Source of the DNA: Rhodobacteraceae bacterium Alg231-04
Lineage (GTDB): Bacteria; Pseudomonadota; Alphaproteobacteria; Rhodobacterales; Rhodobacteraceae
Reading direction: 5' to 3'
Assembly (NCBI GenBank): GCA_900143635.1
Contig: FREY01000022.1
Location: forward strand, 1-32,731
Length of the DNA: 32,731 nucleotides
Made by a program: the position numbers and the translations under genes. This document shows positions 25,368 to 32,731 of this stretch, piece by piece. Below the pieces are notes generated by a model that saw nothing but the letters and a program-made list of their open reading frames with translations, made no database searches and had not been told where the DNA came from. Positions within the stretch are counted from its first letter, which is position 1. Each line of letters starts with the position of its first letter.

Positions 25368-26282
25368 ATGAATCTTAGCTTTCGCCAACTTCAGGCCTTT
25401 CGGGAGGTCATGCGGACCGGGTCCGTCTCAGAAGCCGCCCGAATCCTTGGCCGCACCCAGCCCGCAGCCAGTGCGTTGATTTCCAATCTGGAGGCTGAAT
25501 TGGGATTGCCACTCTTCCGCCGCCAACGCGGCAAAATGGTCCCAACGCCAGAGGCGAATTACTTCCTGACCGAGGCTGAAGCGATCCTCGACCGGTTGGC
25601 CCTTTCCACCCGCACCATGCGCGAAATCGGAGAGTTGTCACAGGGCCGATTGAAAATCGCTTGCATGCCAGCTGCTGCACCAGTGATGATGCCGCAACTT
25701 GTGGCGGACTTCCTTGCCGACAGCCCCGACGTGAAAGTCTCGCTGATGATGCGGGCGTCTTCCGTGATCGAAGAGTGGATCTCGTCTCAGCAATATGATG
25801 TCGGCCTGTCCGAAACACCCAAACCGTCAGCAGCATTGGAAACGGAAGACTTTCAGCTCTCCTGTGTTTGCGCTTTGCCCGCGCGCGACCCGCTGGCAGA
25901 AAAAGAGGTCATTACGGCTGAAGATCTAAGCGGTCGGCCATTGGCGGCCTTGCAGCAGGGGCATCCGAACTTGATCGATACACAAAGGGCGTTCAGTTCA
26001 GTGGGGGCGAACTTCGTTCAGAGGTTCGAATTGCGGAATTTTCAGCCCGCCATGACCTTGGTCGAAAACGGACTTTGCTGCTGTATTTGCGATCCAATTA
26101 CGGTCGCCGGGTATCTGAAAGCACAGCCTAATCCCCAGAGGGTCGCATTTAGGAAGTTCCAGCCTCGTGTTGTTCTCAATGTCTCGATCTTGCAGCCAGC
26201 GCATCGGCCGCCATCTGCTCTGGCCAAAGGGTTTGCCGCGCATTTGAGCCAGGAGTTGCACCGCATCCAAGAGATAATTTGA
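25368..26282 (+). CDS. LysR-family transcriptional regulator (of the TRAP/dehydrogenase operon)
   Basis: 304-residue LysR regulator from the ATG beginning MNLSFRQLQAFREV. A GTG six codons upstream (25350) is possible; neither start has a strong ribosome-binding site. The winged helix (SVSEAARILGRTQPAASALISNLEAELGLPLFRR) is complete and an effector-binding domain follows. It is divergent from dctQ, the classic arrangement for a LysR protein that controls its neighbour. It is unlike the other LysR in the window outside the DNA-binding domain. Confidence 0.93.
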   Translation: MNLSFRQLQAFREVMRTGSVSEAARILGRTQPAASALISNLEAELGLPLFRRQRGKMVPTPEANYFLTEAEAILDRLALSTRTMREIGELSQGRLKIACMPAAAPVMMPQLVADFLADSPDVKVSLMMRASSVIEEWISSQQYDVGLSETPKPSAALETEDFQLSCVCALPARDPLAEKEVITAEDLSGRPLAALQQGHPNLIDTQRAFSSVGANFVQRFELRNFQPAMTLVENGLCCCICDPITVAGYLKAQPNPQRVAFRKFQPRVVLNVSILQPAHRPPSALAKGFAAHLSQELHRIQEII

Positions 26283-26516
26283 GAGGCTATCTGGCGCCGC
26301 GAGAATGAACGCACTGATCGATAAAGGGCCTATGCCAAGGCCACTGTTGAGCTGTTCGCGCAGAGGTCTTTGGTGAACCTCATGCGTGCCTTTTCGAAAT
26401 TCAAAAGGGTTGGGGATTTGCGCTGCGATACTGGATAAAGCAACCCGAAAGTCAGAGGTGGTCCTAGTTTTTCGGCCAGTTTGCAGCGTTGTTACGTTGG
26501 ATCAGGGGGTTATTTT

Positions 26517-26532
26517 TTGTCACACTTGACAA
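26517..26532. promoter_or_regulatory. Palindromic operator copy 1 upstream of tetR
   Basis: TTGTCA and TGACAA flank the 4-bp spacer CACT. The right half contains a perfect -35 hexamer TTGACA (26526-26531), with a weak -10 (TATTTG, 26548-26553) 16 bp downstream. A repressor bound here would block that promoter. The second copy is centred 34 bp away. Confidence 0.7.
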
Positions 26533-26550
26533 TATACCGTGCGAAGTTAT

Positions 26551-26566
26551 TTGTCACATATGACAA
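26551..26566. promoter_or_regulatory. Palindromic operator copy 2 upstream of tetR
   Basis: This copy has the same TTGTCA-N4-TGACAA arms with spacer CATA, ending 14 bp before the tetR ATG and just downstream of the likely -10. Two identical-arm palindromes in front of a tetR-first operon strongly suggest autorepression by that TetR protein. Confidence 0.7.
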
Positions 26567-26580
26567 TAAACGGAGCCATC

Positions 26581-27171
26581 ATGCCGCGTCCAAGTATGAA
26601 AGACCAACGATCGGGTGAAATCCTCGAGGCCTATCTGACCTGCGTTGCGCGCTTTGGGCTTGAGGGCGCCACGCAGGAGCGCATCGCCGCCCAAGCTGGG
26701 GTCAAACGCCCCCTGCTGCGCCACTACCTTGGCAACAAGGATCAGATGATCCCGGCGCTGACGGACCATGTGATTGCCGGTTTTGCGGGGAGTACGGATG
26801 CACTGGATGCCGCATTGGCGGATGTCGCCACACCATTGGAAGTTGTTGAGGTCCTCTTCGCCAAGGACGGCTCTAGTGATCCGCGCCTGATGCTGGCCTG
26901 GCAGGCACTGACGGCTTCGGTAACGGAATACCCGGATATGCGCGTCCCCCTCTTGGGCAGCCTGTCGCGCTTTCTCGACGTGATCAGCGCAGCTTTCGCC
27001 CGAACCGCCCCCAAAGCTGACCCCGCCCGGATCCGGGCGGTCACGCAGGGCATTGCCGCGCCGCTGATTAACCTTGATGCCATGTCTCCGCTGGACCCGC
27101 CGACCACATGGTACGACGAGGTGAAACTGGCTGCCAGGATCCTTGCTACCAGTCTGGAGACTGTCGCATGA
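26581..27171 (+). CDS. TetR-family repressor of the Rieske operon
   Basis: 196-residue TetR regulator. The N-terminal helix-turn-helix is clear (GATQERIAAQAGVKRPLLRHYLGNKDQMI, about residues 27-55). The C-terminal ligand domain is not assignable to a known ligand. ATG 26581 follows an ACGGAG site; an upstream GTG at 26539 lies between the two operators and is rejected. The stop overlaps the next start by 4 bp. It is the first gene of a four-gene operon with a Rieske oxygenase, so its effector is probably the oxygenase substrate. Confidence 0.92.
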   Translation: MPRPSMKDQRSGEILEAYLTCVARFGLEGATQERIAAQAGVKRPLLRHYLGNKDQMIPALTDHVIAGFAGSTDALDAALADVATPLEVVEVLFAKDGSSDPRLMLAWQALTASVTEYPDMRVPLLGSLSRFLDVISAAFARTAPKADPARIRAVTQGIAAPLINLDAMSPLDPPTTWYDEVKLAARILATSLETVA

Positions 27172-27431
27172 CCAAAGCCCGGATACTCAATTACCTCGCT
27201 TTTCCCGTCCTCCTCGTGGCGGCATTTCTGGGCCAGTACTGGGTCTGGGGGCTGCTGTTTCTGTGGTGGTTGGTGCCATCAGTGATCAGCGGTCAAACCG
27301 CTTTGGTCACCGAGGTACTGCGCGACGAAGACCCGATCCTGTTCTGGGCGGTGGTAATCCTGTGGGCCCTGTTTGGCCTGATGATGATCGCCGCCAGCCT
27401 GTTTCCTGATTATGCCCCTTGGCTTGTTTAA
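27168..27431 (+). CDS. Small membrane protein of unknown function in the Rieske operon
   Basis: 87 residues, start ATG overlapping the tetR stop (ATGA). About three hydrophobic segments: YLAFPVLLVAAFLG, VWGLLFLWWLVPSVIS and ILFWAVVILWALFGLMMIAASLF, joined by a short charged loop (TEVLRDEDP). I do not recognise a family. Translational coupling to tetR and the 12-bp gap to the oxygenase show that it belongs to the operon. It could help membrane association, substrate entry or electron transfer, but nothing in the sequence decides this. Confidence 0.8.
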   Translation: MTKARILNYLAFPVLLVAAFLGQYWVWGLLFLWWLVPSVISGQTALVTEVLRDEDPILFWAVVILWALFGLMMIAASLFPDYAPWLV

Positions 27432-27443
27432 GGACCGTTCCCC

Positions 27444-28601
27444 ATGGAGAAAATGTACCACAATCTGCCGGTTGAAGCTTACACCTCGCAGGACTGGTTT
27501 GACCGTGAACAGAGGCAGATTTTTTCGCGCACATGGCGCTATGCCGGTCTGGCCGAAGACGTGCCGGAACCGGGGCACTACATCTCTGTGCAGGCCGGGC
27601 TGAACAACATCTTCATCGTCATGGGCCGCGACCACCGCCTTCGTGCCTTCCACAACATCTGCCGCCATCGCGGCACCCAGCTGATCCGCGCTGTCGGCAA
27701 GACGCAAAAGGCGCTGACCTGCCCCTACCATGACTGGACCTATGACCTCGAAGGCAACCTGATATCCGTCCCGGATGAGGCCACGGAATACCCTGATGGG
27801 ATCGACAAGAAATGTCTCGGATTGAAGCCCGCAGCCGTCGACATCTGGCGTGGTATGATCTTTGTGCATCCCGATCCCAACCCGCCCAGTCTGGCGGCTT
27901 GGTTTGGAGAGGTGGATGCGCACCTTGGCCCCCATAAGCCCGAAGAGCTGCTGGAATACCCGGAGGCGCGCAACAGCTATGAGATCAAGGCGAACTGGAA
28001 GATCGTGGTCGAAAATTACATCGACGTCTATCACCTGCGCCACCTGCATTCGAACACGCTACATATGTATGATCATGCGCGCGCCGAATACGGCTGGAAG
28101 GGGCCCCACTACCACTTCTGGGAGCCGCCATCGGCGGACTACGGCAAGGACCTGGAACAGAACCTGCCGACCCCGCGGGTGATCCCCGCCCTCCATGTTG
28201 GGGCCTGGGTGCCGATGTTGTTCCCCGGACTGGGCTTGGGCGCCAGCGAAGACAGCTGGAACCTATTTGTCATCACGCCGCTGGCCCCTGATCTGACGCG
28301 TATCGAAAACCGCACCAAACTGGCCAATGCCAGTTCATGGGAGTTCTCAAAACAGGGGATGCGGTCGTCGCGGTTCTGGGCTGATTTTGGCGGTGGAAAA
28401 TACGCTGAACACGACGCAAGGGACGCCGATGATCCGATGGCATCGGGTGATTTCACCGCCGAGGATATCTATGCCTGCGAACAACAGCAGAAATCGTTGC
28501 ACAGCCCCTATCTCGAAATTGGTCCTGCAGCGACCGGGGAAAGCCCGATTACCCGGCATCAGCAGGCCATTCTGGATTTCATGGGCGAGCCAGGCGAATG
28601 A
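27444..28601 (+). CDS. Rieske non-heme iron oxygenase, alpha subunit
   Basis: 385-residue oxygenase. The Rieske [2Fe-2S] ligands are Cys73, His75, Cys93 and His96 (CRH, then CPYH). The mononuclear iron ligands are His197 and His202 (NYIDVYHLRHLH) and probably Asp341 in TAEDIYACEQQQ. Asp194 occupies the bridging position of classic ring-hydroxylating oxygenases; carnitine oxygenase CntA has Glu there. No beta-subunit gene is present, so the enzyme is probably an alpha-only homo-oligomer like the betaine N-demethylases and related enzymes. The stop overlaps the reductase start by 4 bp. Substrate unknown; quaternary amines and aromatic acids are both possible. Confidence 0.93.
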   Translation: MEKMYHNLPVEAYTSQDWFDREQRQIFSRTWRYAGLAEDVPEPGHYISVQAGLNNIFIVMGRDHRLRAFHNICRHRGTQLIRAVGKTQKALTCPYHDWTYDLEGNLISVPDEATEYPDGIDKKCLGLKPAAVDIWRGMIFVHPDPNPPSLAAWFGEVDAHLGPHKPEELLEYPEARNSYEIKANWKIVVENYIDVYHLRHLHSNTLHMYDHARAEYGWKGPHYHFWEPPSADYGKDLEQNLPTPRVIPALHVGAWVPMLFPGLGLGASEDSWNLFVITPLAPDLTRIENRTKLANASSWEFSKQGMRSSRFWADFGGGKYAEHDARDADDPMASGDFTAEDIYACEQQQKSLHSPYLEIGPAATGESPITRHQQAILDFMGEPGE

Positions 28602-29653
28602 CACATAATTTCCACAAGCTTACCATTGCTGAATTGCAGCCGGAGATCGACGGCGCCGCCACGACTGTCGTCTTCGACGTCCCGCAACATCTGGCTGAGG
28701 CATTTCGCTGGCAGGCCGGGCAGCATCTGACCCTGCGTTTGCTGATCGGCGGGGTGGAGCACCGGCGCAGCTATACCATCTCGAACCCGCCTGGCGCGCG
28801 TCTTCGTATTACAGTCAAGCGGGTCAAAAAGGGCGTTGTCTCAAACCATATCGGGGACATGATGGCTAAGGGTGACTCAGTTGAGGTCATGCCGCCCTTT
28901 GGCGGGTTTTTACTGACACCTGGGCCGCTTGCCCGGCGCACCCATTTCTTCTTTGGCGCAGGCAGCGGCATCACCCCGCTGTTTGCCATGATCAATACAG
29001 TGCTGAAGGATGAGCCCCACTCGGTCGCGCATCTGATCTATGGAAACGCCACTGCCAAAAGCACTCTATTCAAGGACGAACTGGACGCGCTGGAACACGA
29101 ATATCCGGGTCGTTTCTCCCTGCGTCATGTGCAGTCTGCCTTGTCGATGTGGAGCTGGTACAGGCCTTGGCGCAAGGGCCGTGTCGACGCAGATGTTATT
29201 CAGGCGGCCCTGTCAGAGGTGCCACCCATTGCACAGGACGTGCAATATTGGATCTGCGGGCCGGGCAGCATGAATGCAGATGTAAAGGCTGCACTAATGG
29301 CCCAGGACGTTCCCACTGATCGCATCCACATGGAAAACTTCGGCGGAATCACAGAGCAAGACACCAGTGTTGAAGGCTGCAGTGCAACCGCGCAGATCAC
29401 GCTGAACGGCACAACGCATCAGCTGCCTATCGCCGCAGGTCAAACGCTGTTGGAAGCCATGCGCGCCGCCGAACTTTCACCGCCCTTCAGTTGCCAATCC
29501 GGCGTCTGTGGTGCCTGCAGAGCAGTCGTGACCAACGGCGAGGTCCACATGCGCAACCGTGCCGCACTGGAGGATAGTGATATCGCCCGCGGGGAAGTTT
29601 TGACCTGTCAAAGCGTGCCAATTGTGAACGAACTAAAAGTCCAGTTTACATAG
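28598..29653 (+). CDS. Oxygenase reductase: FAD/NAD(P) domain plus C-terminal [2Fe-2S] ferredoxin
   Basis: 351-residue reductase with ferredoxin-NADP reductase domains first and a plant-type ferredoxin last, the order seen in PaaE, GbcB-like and CntB-like partners. The FAD motif RSYT is at 57-60, the NAD(P) motif GAGSGITPL at 120-128, and the iron-sulfur ligands are Cys299, Cys304, Cys307 and Cys337. It should feed electrons from NAD(P)H to the Rieske oxygenase encoded immediately upstream. The genes are translationally coupled. Confidence 0.94.
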   Translation: MTHNFHKLTIAELQPEIDGAATTVVFDVPQHLAEAFRWQAGQHLTLRLLIGGVEHRRSYTISNPPGARLRITVKRVKKGVVSNHIGDMMAKGDSVEVMPPFGGFLLTPGPLARRTHFFFGAGSGITPLFAMINTVLKDEPHSVAHLIYGNATAKSTLFKDELDALEHEYPGRFSLRHVQSALSMWSWYRPWRKGRVDADVIQAALSEVPPIAQDVQYWICGPGSMNADVKAALMAQDVPTDRIHMENFGGITEQDTSVEGCSATAQITLNGTTHQLPIAAGQTLLEAMRAAELSPPFSCQSGVCGACRAVVTNGEVHMRNRAALEDSDIARGEVLTCQSVPIVNELKVQFT

Positions 29654-30277
29654 AAAAGCAGCTGTTGCGACTGTGCGTAGTTGGCATGCTGGATTGCACT
29701 GGTTCGCCGACGCTAATTAATATCGAACTCTCCGCGCAATGGAACAGTGTCTATTGCGCCTCGAGCAACCGGTGAGGTGAGCTCCATTTCATAGTGCATT
29801 TTTGCACATCACTGCCTTCGGCGCAAAACTGAGCAAATGTAGAAGGGCATAGATGGCTATAAATGTCAGCTTTCACCAGTATAGGCATATTTCTCGCAAA
29901 TGCAGAAAATGGCGGTTCTCCTCCCGACCTGCATACGAACCCGTCATAGCTAGGCAGCCGACCGCAGGTCCGCTTCGGGTTGCCTGCAGTCACCTGCGAC
30001 AGCGACGACAACCGTCCTGGCCGTAATCAGCTGCCGCGCCACCGCATGTCAGCTCAGAACTCATCGCCGCATCTCTGCCCATCTCGGTTACTGCAGGTGC
30101 ATTTATCGGCTCGCAGCCTGGAGTATGCATGACGTTTCAGCGCCTTGCGCGGGGGGACGAAGCCGTTCGTGCGGCAATGGCGCTTTTGGCCTGCGTTGAG
30201 CGCTGATCCATCCATTTTGGGATCTGGCAGACCTGTCTGACGATTGAGGTTTCTCAATCTGATAACAGGAGGTCCCC
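29654..30277. other. Gene-free region before the decayed recombinase
   Basis: No supported gene. Short open frames (for example minus strand 29751-30011) lack ribosome-binding sites and recognisable motifs. No clear terminator follows the reductase gene. The stretch near 29890-30060 has the same degenerate character as other empty regions here. An AGGAGGT ribosome-binding site for the recombinase lies at about 30268-30274. Confidence 0.5.
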
Positions 30278-31133
30278 ATGAAGGAGAAGAAGACAAGCCC
30301 GCTGCGTGAGCGGATGATCGAAGATATGCGCATTCGTGGAATGTCCCCAAAGACCCAGCAGGGGCATATCAGAGCTGTCAGATACTTTGCTGAGTTCATC
30401 AGGCGTTCGCCTGATACTGCGACGCCGGATGAGTTGCGTGCATATCAGATTCACATGATCGATACTGGGGTTTCGACCGGCGTGTTTAACGCCAGGATCT
30501 TGTCGTTGCGTTTCTTCTTCGGCATGACCTGTGGGCGCGAAGAGATGAAGCGGTACATGCAGTTCCGGCGCAAGCCGAAGAAGCTGCCCGTTGTTCTGAG
30601 TGTCAAAGAGGTGGGCGATCTGCGGGCAGCAGTGCCTAGACCGGGGCTCAAGTATCGCGCGGCCTTGGGAATCAGCTATGGCGCTGGCTTGCGCGCATCC
30701 GAGGTCTGCAATCTCAAGGTCTCAGACATCGACGGTGACCGGATGCTCATTCATGTCGAGGAAGGCAAGAACGACAAGGACCGCAAGGCCATGGTGTCAC
30801 CCCCCTGCTTGGTCTGCTCCGTGACTATTGGCGGGAAGCGCGGCCTGATGGTTGGCTGTTTCCCGGCAACCAAAAATCATGGCTCTGTCGCCACGCCAAT
30901 TGAACCGCGCATTCACCTCGGCCACGCTGCATACATTGCGCCACAGTTTCGCCACGCATCTGCTTGAGGCCGGTACAGACGTGCGCGTGATCCAGGTGCT
31001 CTTGGGGCATTCAATGCTCAGCCCGACGGTACGCTATACGCATGTCGCAACCAAAACCATTCGCGGCACGGTCAACTCGTATGAGGTGTTGGAGAAGTTG
31101 CAAGACCATACAGTCAGGCGGGGACTGGAGTAG
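30278..31133 (+). pseudogene. Tyrosine recombinase/integrase, frameshifted
   Basis: XerC/D-like recombinase of the kind often found next to IS91-type transposases. The first frame gives an N-terminal SAM-like domain and the catalytic arginine (GAGLRASEV, Arg139). The frame is lost at a run of six C (30800-30805), where seven would keep it. The third frame then reads on as [22 protein letters not shown] second shift near 30880 restores homology as [12 protein letters not shown], apparently missing about 14 residues, and then [23 protein letters not shown] and YTHVA, which hold the remaining catalytic residues. With two shifts and a deletion it is almost certainly inactive. Confidence 0.85.
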
Positions 31134-31142
31134 CGGCGCGGG

Positions 31143-32177
31143 CGTTGCCGCGCCCACTGCTGGAGATTGCAGATATCTTTCGGAACTCTGGGCCTGCATA
31201 TCGGCAGGCCAACGCCTGGCATGTCAGCCTGAACCAGTTCAAAGTGATGTCGGCCACTGAAGCCTGTCGGAACGAGGCGCTCGGCGGGCATGTGGCGGGA
31301 TGCACCAAGTGCAGCCACCACCACATCACCTAAAACTCTTGCAAGACACCATTGCCCGGCAAGCGATTGCAAAGCAATCTGCCGGGAGGGGGCATTGTCC
31401 CAAGTGCCAGGGGCCCGCCGCGCGGGACTGGATGGAGGTGCGTGGTGAAGACCTACTGCCGGTCGAGTATTTACACGTCGTCTTCACGATGCCCGCGGAG
31501 ATCGCCGGCATCGTGTATTGGAACCCAAAGGCGGTCTACGGCTTGTTGTTCCGCGCATCAGCAGAAACAGTGATGATCATCGCCGCTGATCCCAAGCGGC
31601 TCGTGCCAAGGTCGGCATGACCAGCGTTCTTCACACCTGGGGATCCGCGCTGACGCACCATCTGCACATCCACATGATCGTCCCAGGTGGGGCTTGTCAC
31701 CGGACGGCACTAAATGGGTGGCCTGTAAGCCCGGGTTCGTCCTGCATTTGCGCGTTCTGGCGCGGCTGTTCCTGGATGGCTTCCTCAAGTTGCACCGCGC
31801 TGGCCTATCTGAGCCGCTAAACCCACCGCATCGCGATCTCGAACCAACGTTTGGTCAGTGCAGATGCCAATAATGTGGCTTTCCGCCGAAAGGACTACCG
31901 TATCAAACGCGGTGACCGTCAAAAGGTCATGCGCTTGGCCACATCTGAGTTCATCCGGCACTATGGTCTTCTGGCCAGCTCAGCACGCAAAACGAACATC
32001 AAGAAGATCCGTGTCCTGCTTGGCGCCAAACGTACGGAGCACACCGCTGACGAAATCACCCCTCTCACATTGCTCGAGCCGTGCCCCTGCCGCGGCGGCC
32101 CTATGCGTCTCATTGAAATCTTTCGGCGCGGTCAGATCCCAATGTCGCGCGCGCCGCCACGCAAGCAAGCCGCATGA
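31143..32177 (+). pseudogene. IS91-family transposase, heavily decayed
   Basis: Recognisable Y2-type transposase. Segments in order: N-terminal zinc-binding domain (DIFRNSGPAYRQANAWHVS, HVAGCTKCSHHH) ending at a TAA; after a palindromic insertion, HCPKCQGPAARDW and HVVFTMPAEIAG; a one-base loss near 31603; HTWGSALTHHLHIHMIVPGG; another one-base loss near 31690; a large deletion; then YLSR-stop-THRIAISN, where the TAA (31818-31820) replaces the second tyrosine of the expected YxxxY motif; finally the C-terminal RHYGLLASSARK with a further apparent deletion. It is non-functional. Confidence 0.88.
31355..31386. repeat. REP/MITE-like palindrome inserted in the IS91 transposase
   Basis: CCCGGCA...TGCCGGG outer arms and ATTGC/GCAAT inner arms around AAA form an almost perfect hairpin. 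It lies exactly between the NSCK and HCPKC halves of the conserved zinc-binding motif, so it is extra DNA of about 43 bp (roughly 31347-31390). I recall similar palindromes in Roseobacter intergenic DNA, but this is unchecked memory. Confidence 0.65.
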
Positions 32178-32414
32178 CGCACTGCATGCCCACAAAACTC
32201 GACATGTGCCGGTCGTCCTTGACTGATCGGTCAAAACCACTTGCGGCCATCATTCAAAATGAGTCCTGTGACACACACCATGCGGGCTCAATCGGCGAAT
32301 TGCCCGCGACAGGCGGCAAAAAATGACTGCAGCTGGCGTACCAAACACAATCTGCCGCGCGTCCGTGGCAACGTCGGCCTCATCCGTCTGCGGTCTTTCC
32401 CCATAGCATGATCC
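32178..32414. other. Spacer between IS91 remnant and right IS3 element
   Basis: No gene. A near-palindrome (TTGAC, 6 bp, GTCAA) lies at about 32219-32234 and could belong to the IS91 terminus. IS91 elements lack terminal inverted repeats, so the boundary cannot be placed. Confidence 0.35.
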
Positions 32415-32439
32415 TGAGCCTCCCCCAATGAAGTGGTCC
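32415..32439 (+). repeat. Left terminal inverted repeat of the right IS3-family element
   Basis: It begins TGAGCC and ends GTGGTCC. It matches, as an inverted repeat, the right end of the IS at 311-334, which places both elements in the same IS3 subgroup. It lies 33 bp before the OrfA start. Confidence 0.75.
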
Positions 32440-32471
32440 GCCCCTATGTTTAGGAAAGCGGAGGACCATCG

Positions 32472-32731
32472 ATGGCTATTAAGAGACCGAAGCCCGAAGA
32501 GATTGTCGTGAAGTTACGACAGGTTGAAGTGTTGATGGGGCAAGGGATGCCCCGGATTGATGCAATCCGTCAGATCGGCGTGACGGAGCAAACCTATTAC
32601 CGCTGGAAGAAGAAGTACGGCGGAATGGGCACAGAGCAGCTTAAGGAACTGAAGCGGCTCCAGAAGGAGAACGAGCGCCTGCGCAGGGCGGTATCGGACC
32701 TGACGCTGGACAAATTGATCCTGTCCGAGGC
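32472..32731 (+). mobile_element. IS3-family transposase OrfA, cut by window edge
   Basis: The first 86 residues are visible with no stop. An N-terminal helix-turn-helix (IVVKLRQVEVLMGQGMPRI, then GVTEQTYYRWKKKYGG) is followed by a leucine-zipper-like stretch (LKELKRLQKENERLRRAV). This is the classic OrfA layout, resembling the IS407 subgroup. An AGCGGAGGA site precedes the ATG. OrfB should follow by programmed frameshift outside the window. Confidence 0.93.

Noticed and set aside
26283-26510. Possible transposase fragment after the second lysR
   Set aside because: The translated pieces (for example VNLMRAFSKFKRVGDLRC) are too short and not clearly assignable to any transposase family.
27444-29653. 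Carnitine oxygenase CntAB
   Set aside because: The bridging residue is Asp194 rather than the Glu of CntA, and there is no carnitine-related gene nearby.

Overview
The window looks like an accessory, catabolism-rich segment of an alphaproteobacterial genome, most likely the Rhodobacteraceae/Roseobacter group. This is inferred from the high G+C coding sequence, two complete TRAP transporters, HcnABC-like dehydrogenase genes, an IS91 element with a neighbouring tyrosine recombinase, and the general look of the proteins. No rRNA, tRNA, replication or CRISPR genes were seen, so chromosome and plasmid cannot be told apart.

Layout. (A) 1-334: 3' end of an IS3-family insertion sequence, cut by the window edge. 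(B) 386-7705, minus strand: a lysR gene, then a DUF1445 (D-glutamate cyclase-like) gene, a TRAP transporter (dctP, dctQ, dctM) and 5-oxoprolinase genes pxpB, pxpC, pxpA. This reads as import and opening of 5-oxoproline to glutamate, with possible entry from D-glutamate. (C) 8096-17985: a minus-strand XRE-type regulator, the remnant of a CocE/NonD hydrolase gene, then a plus-strand operon for a peptide-type ABC importer (Tat-exported binding protein, two permeases, two ATPases), a family-3 amidohydrolase and an M81 metallopeptidase. (D) 17986-19167: about 1.2 kb with no convincing gene, containing 17 perfect copies of a 9-bp tandem repeat. (E) 19168-26282: a minus-strand operon dctQ-dctM-dctP, [2Fe-2S] protein, FAD/BFD protein, DAO-type flavoprotein, ridA, with a divergent lysR. 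This reads as import and oxidation of an amino acid or imino acid, with RidA cleaning up the imine. (F) 26517-29653: tetR, a small membrane protein, a Rieske oxygenase and its FAD/NAD/[2Fe-2S] reductase, overlapping or closely spaced, behind two copies of a 16-bp palindrome. (G) 30278-32177: a decayed tyrosine recombinase and a decayed IS91-type transposase, the latter interrupted by a small palindromic element. (H) 32415-32731: 5' end of an IS3-family element in the same orientation as the one at the left edge.

The four metabolic modules each carry their own regulator and point to scavenging of amino-acid derivatives and peptides. Modules E and F are the best candidates for an uncharacterised pathway: a Rieske monooxygenase or N-demethylase next to an imino-acid-type dehydrogenase with RidA. 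Substrates cannot be read from sequence alone. All family assignments come from reading protein motifs, without database searches.
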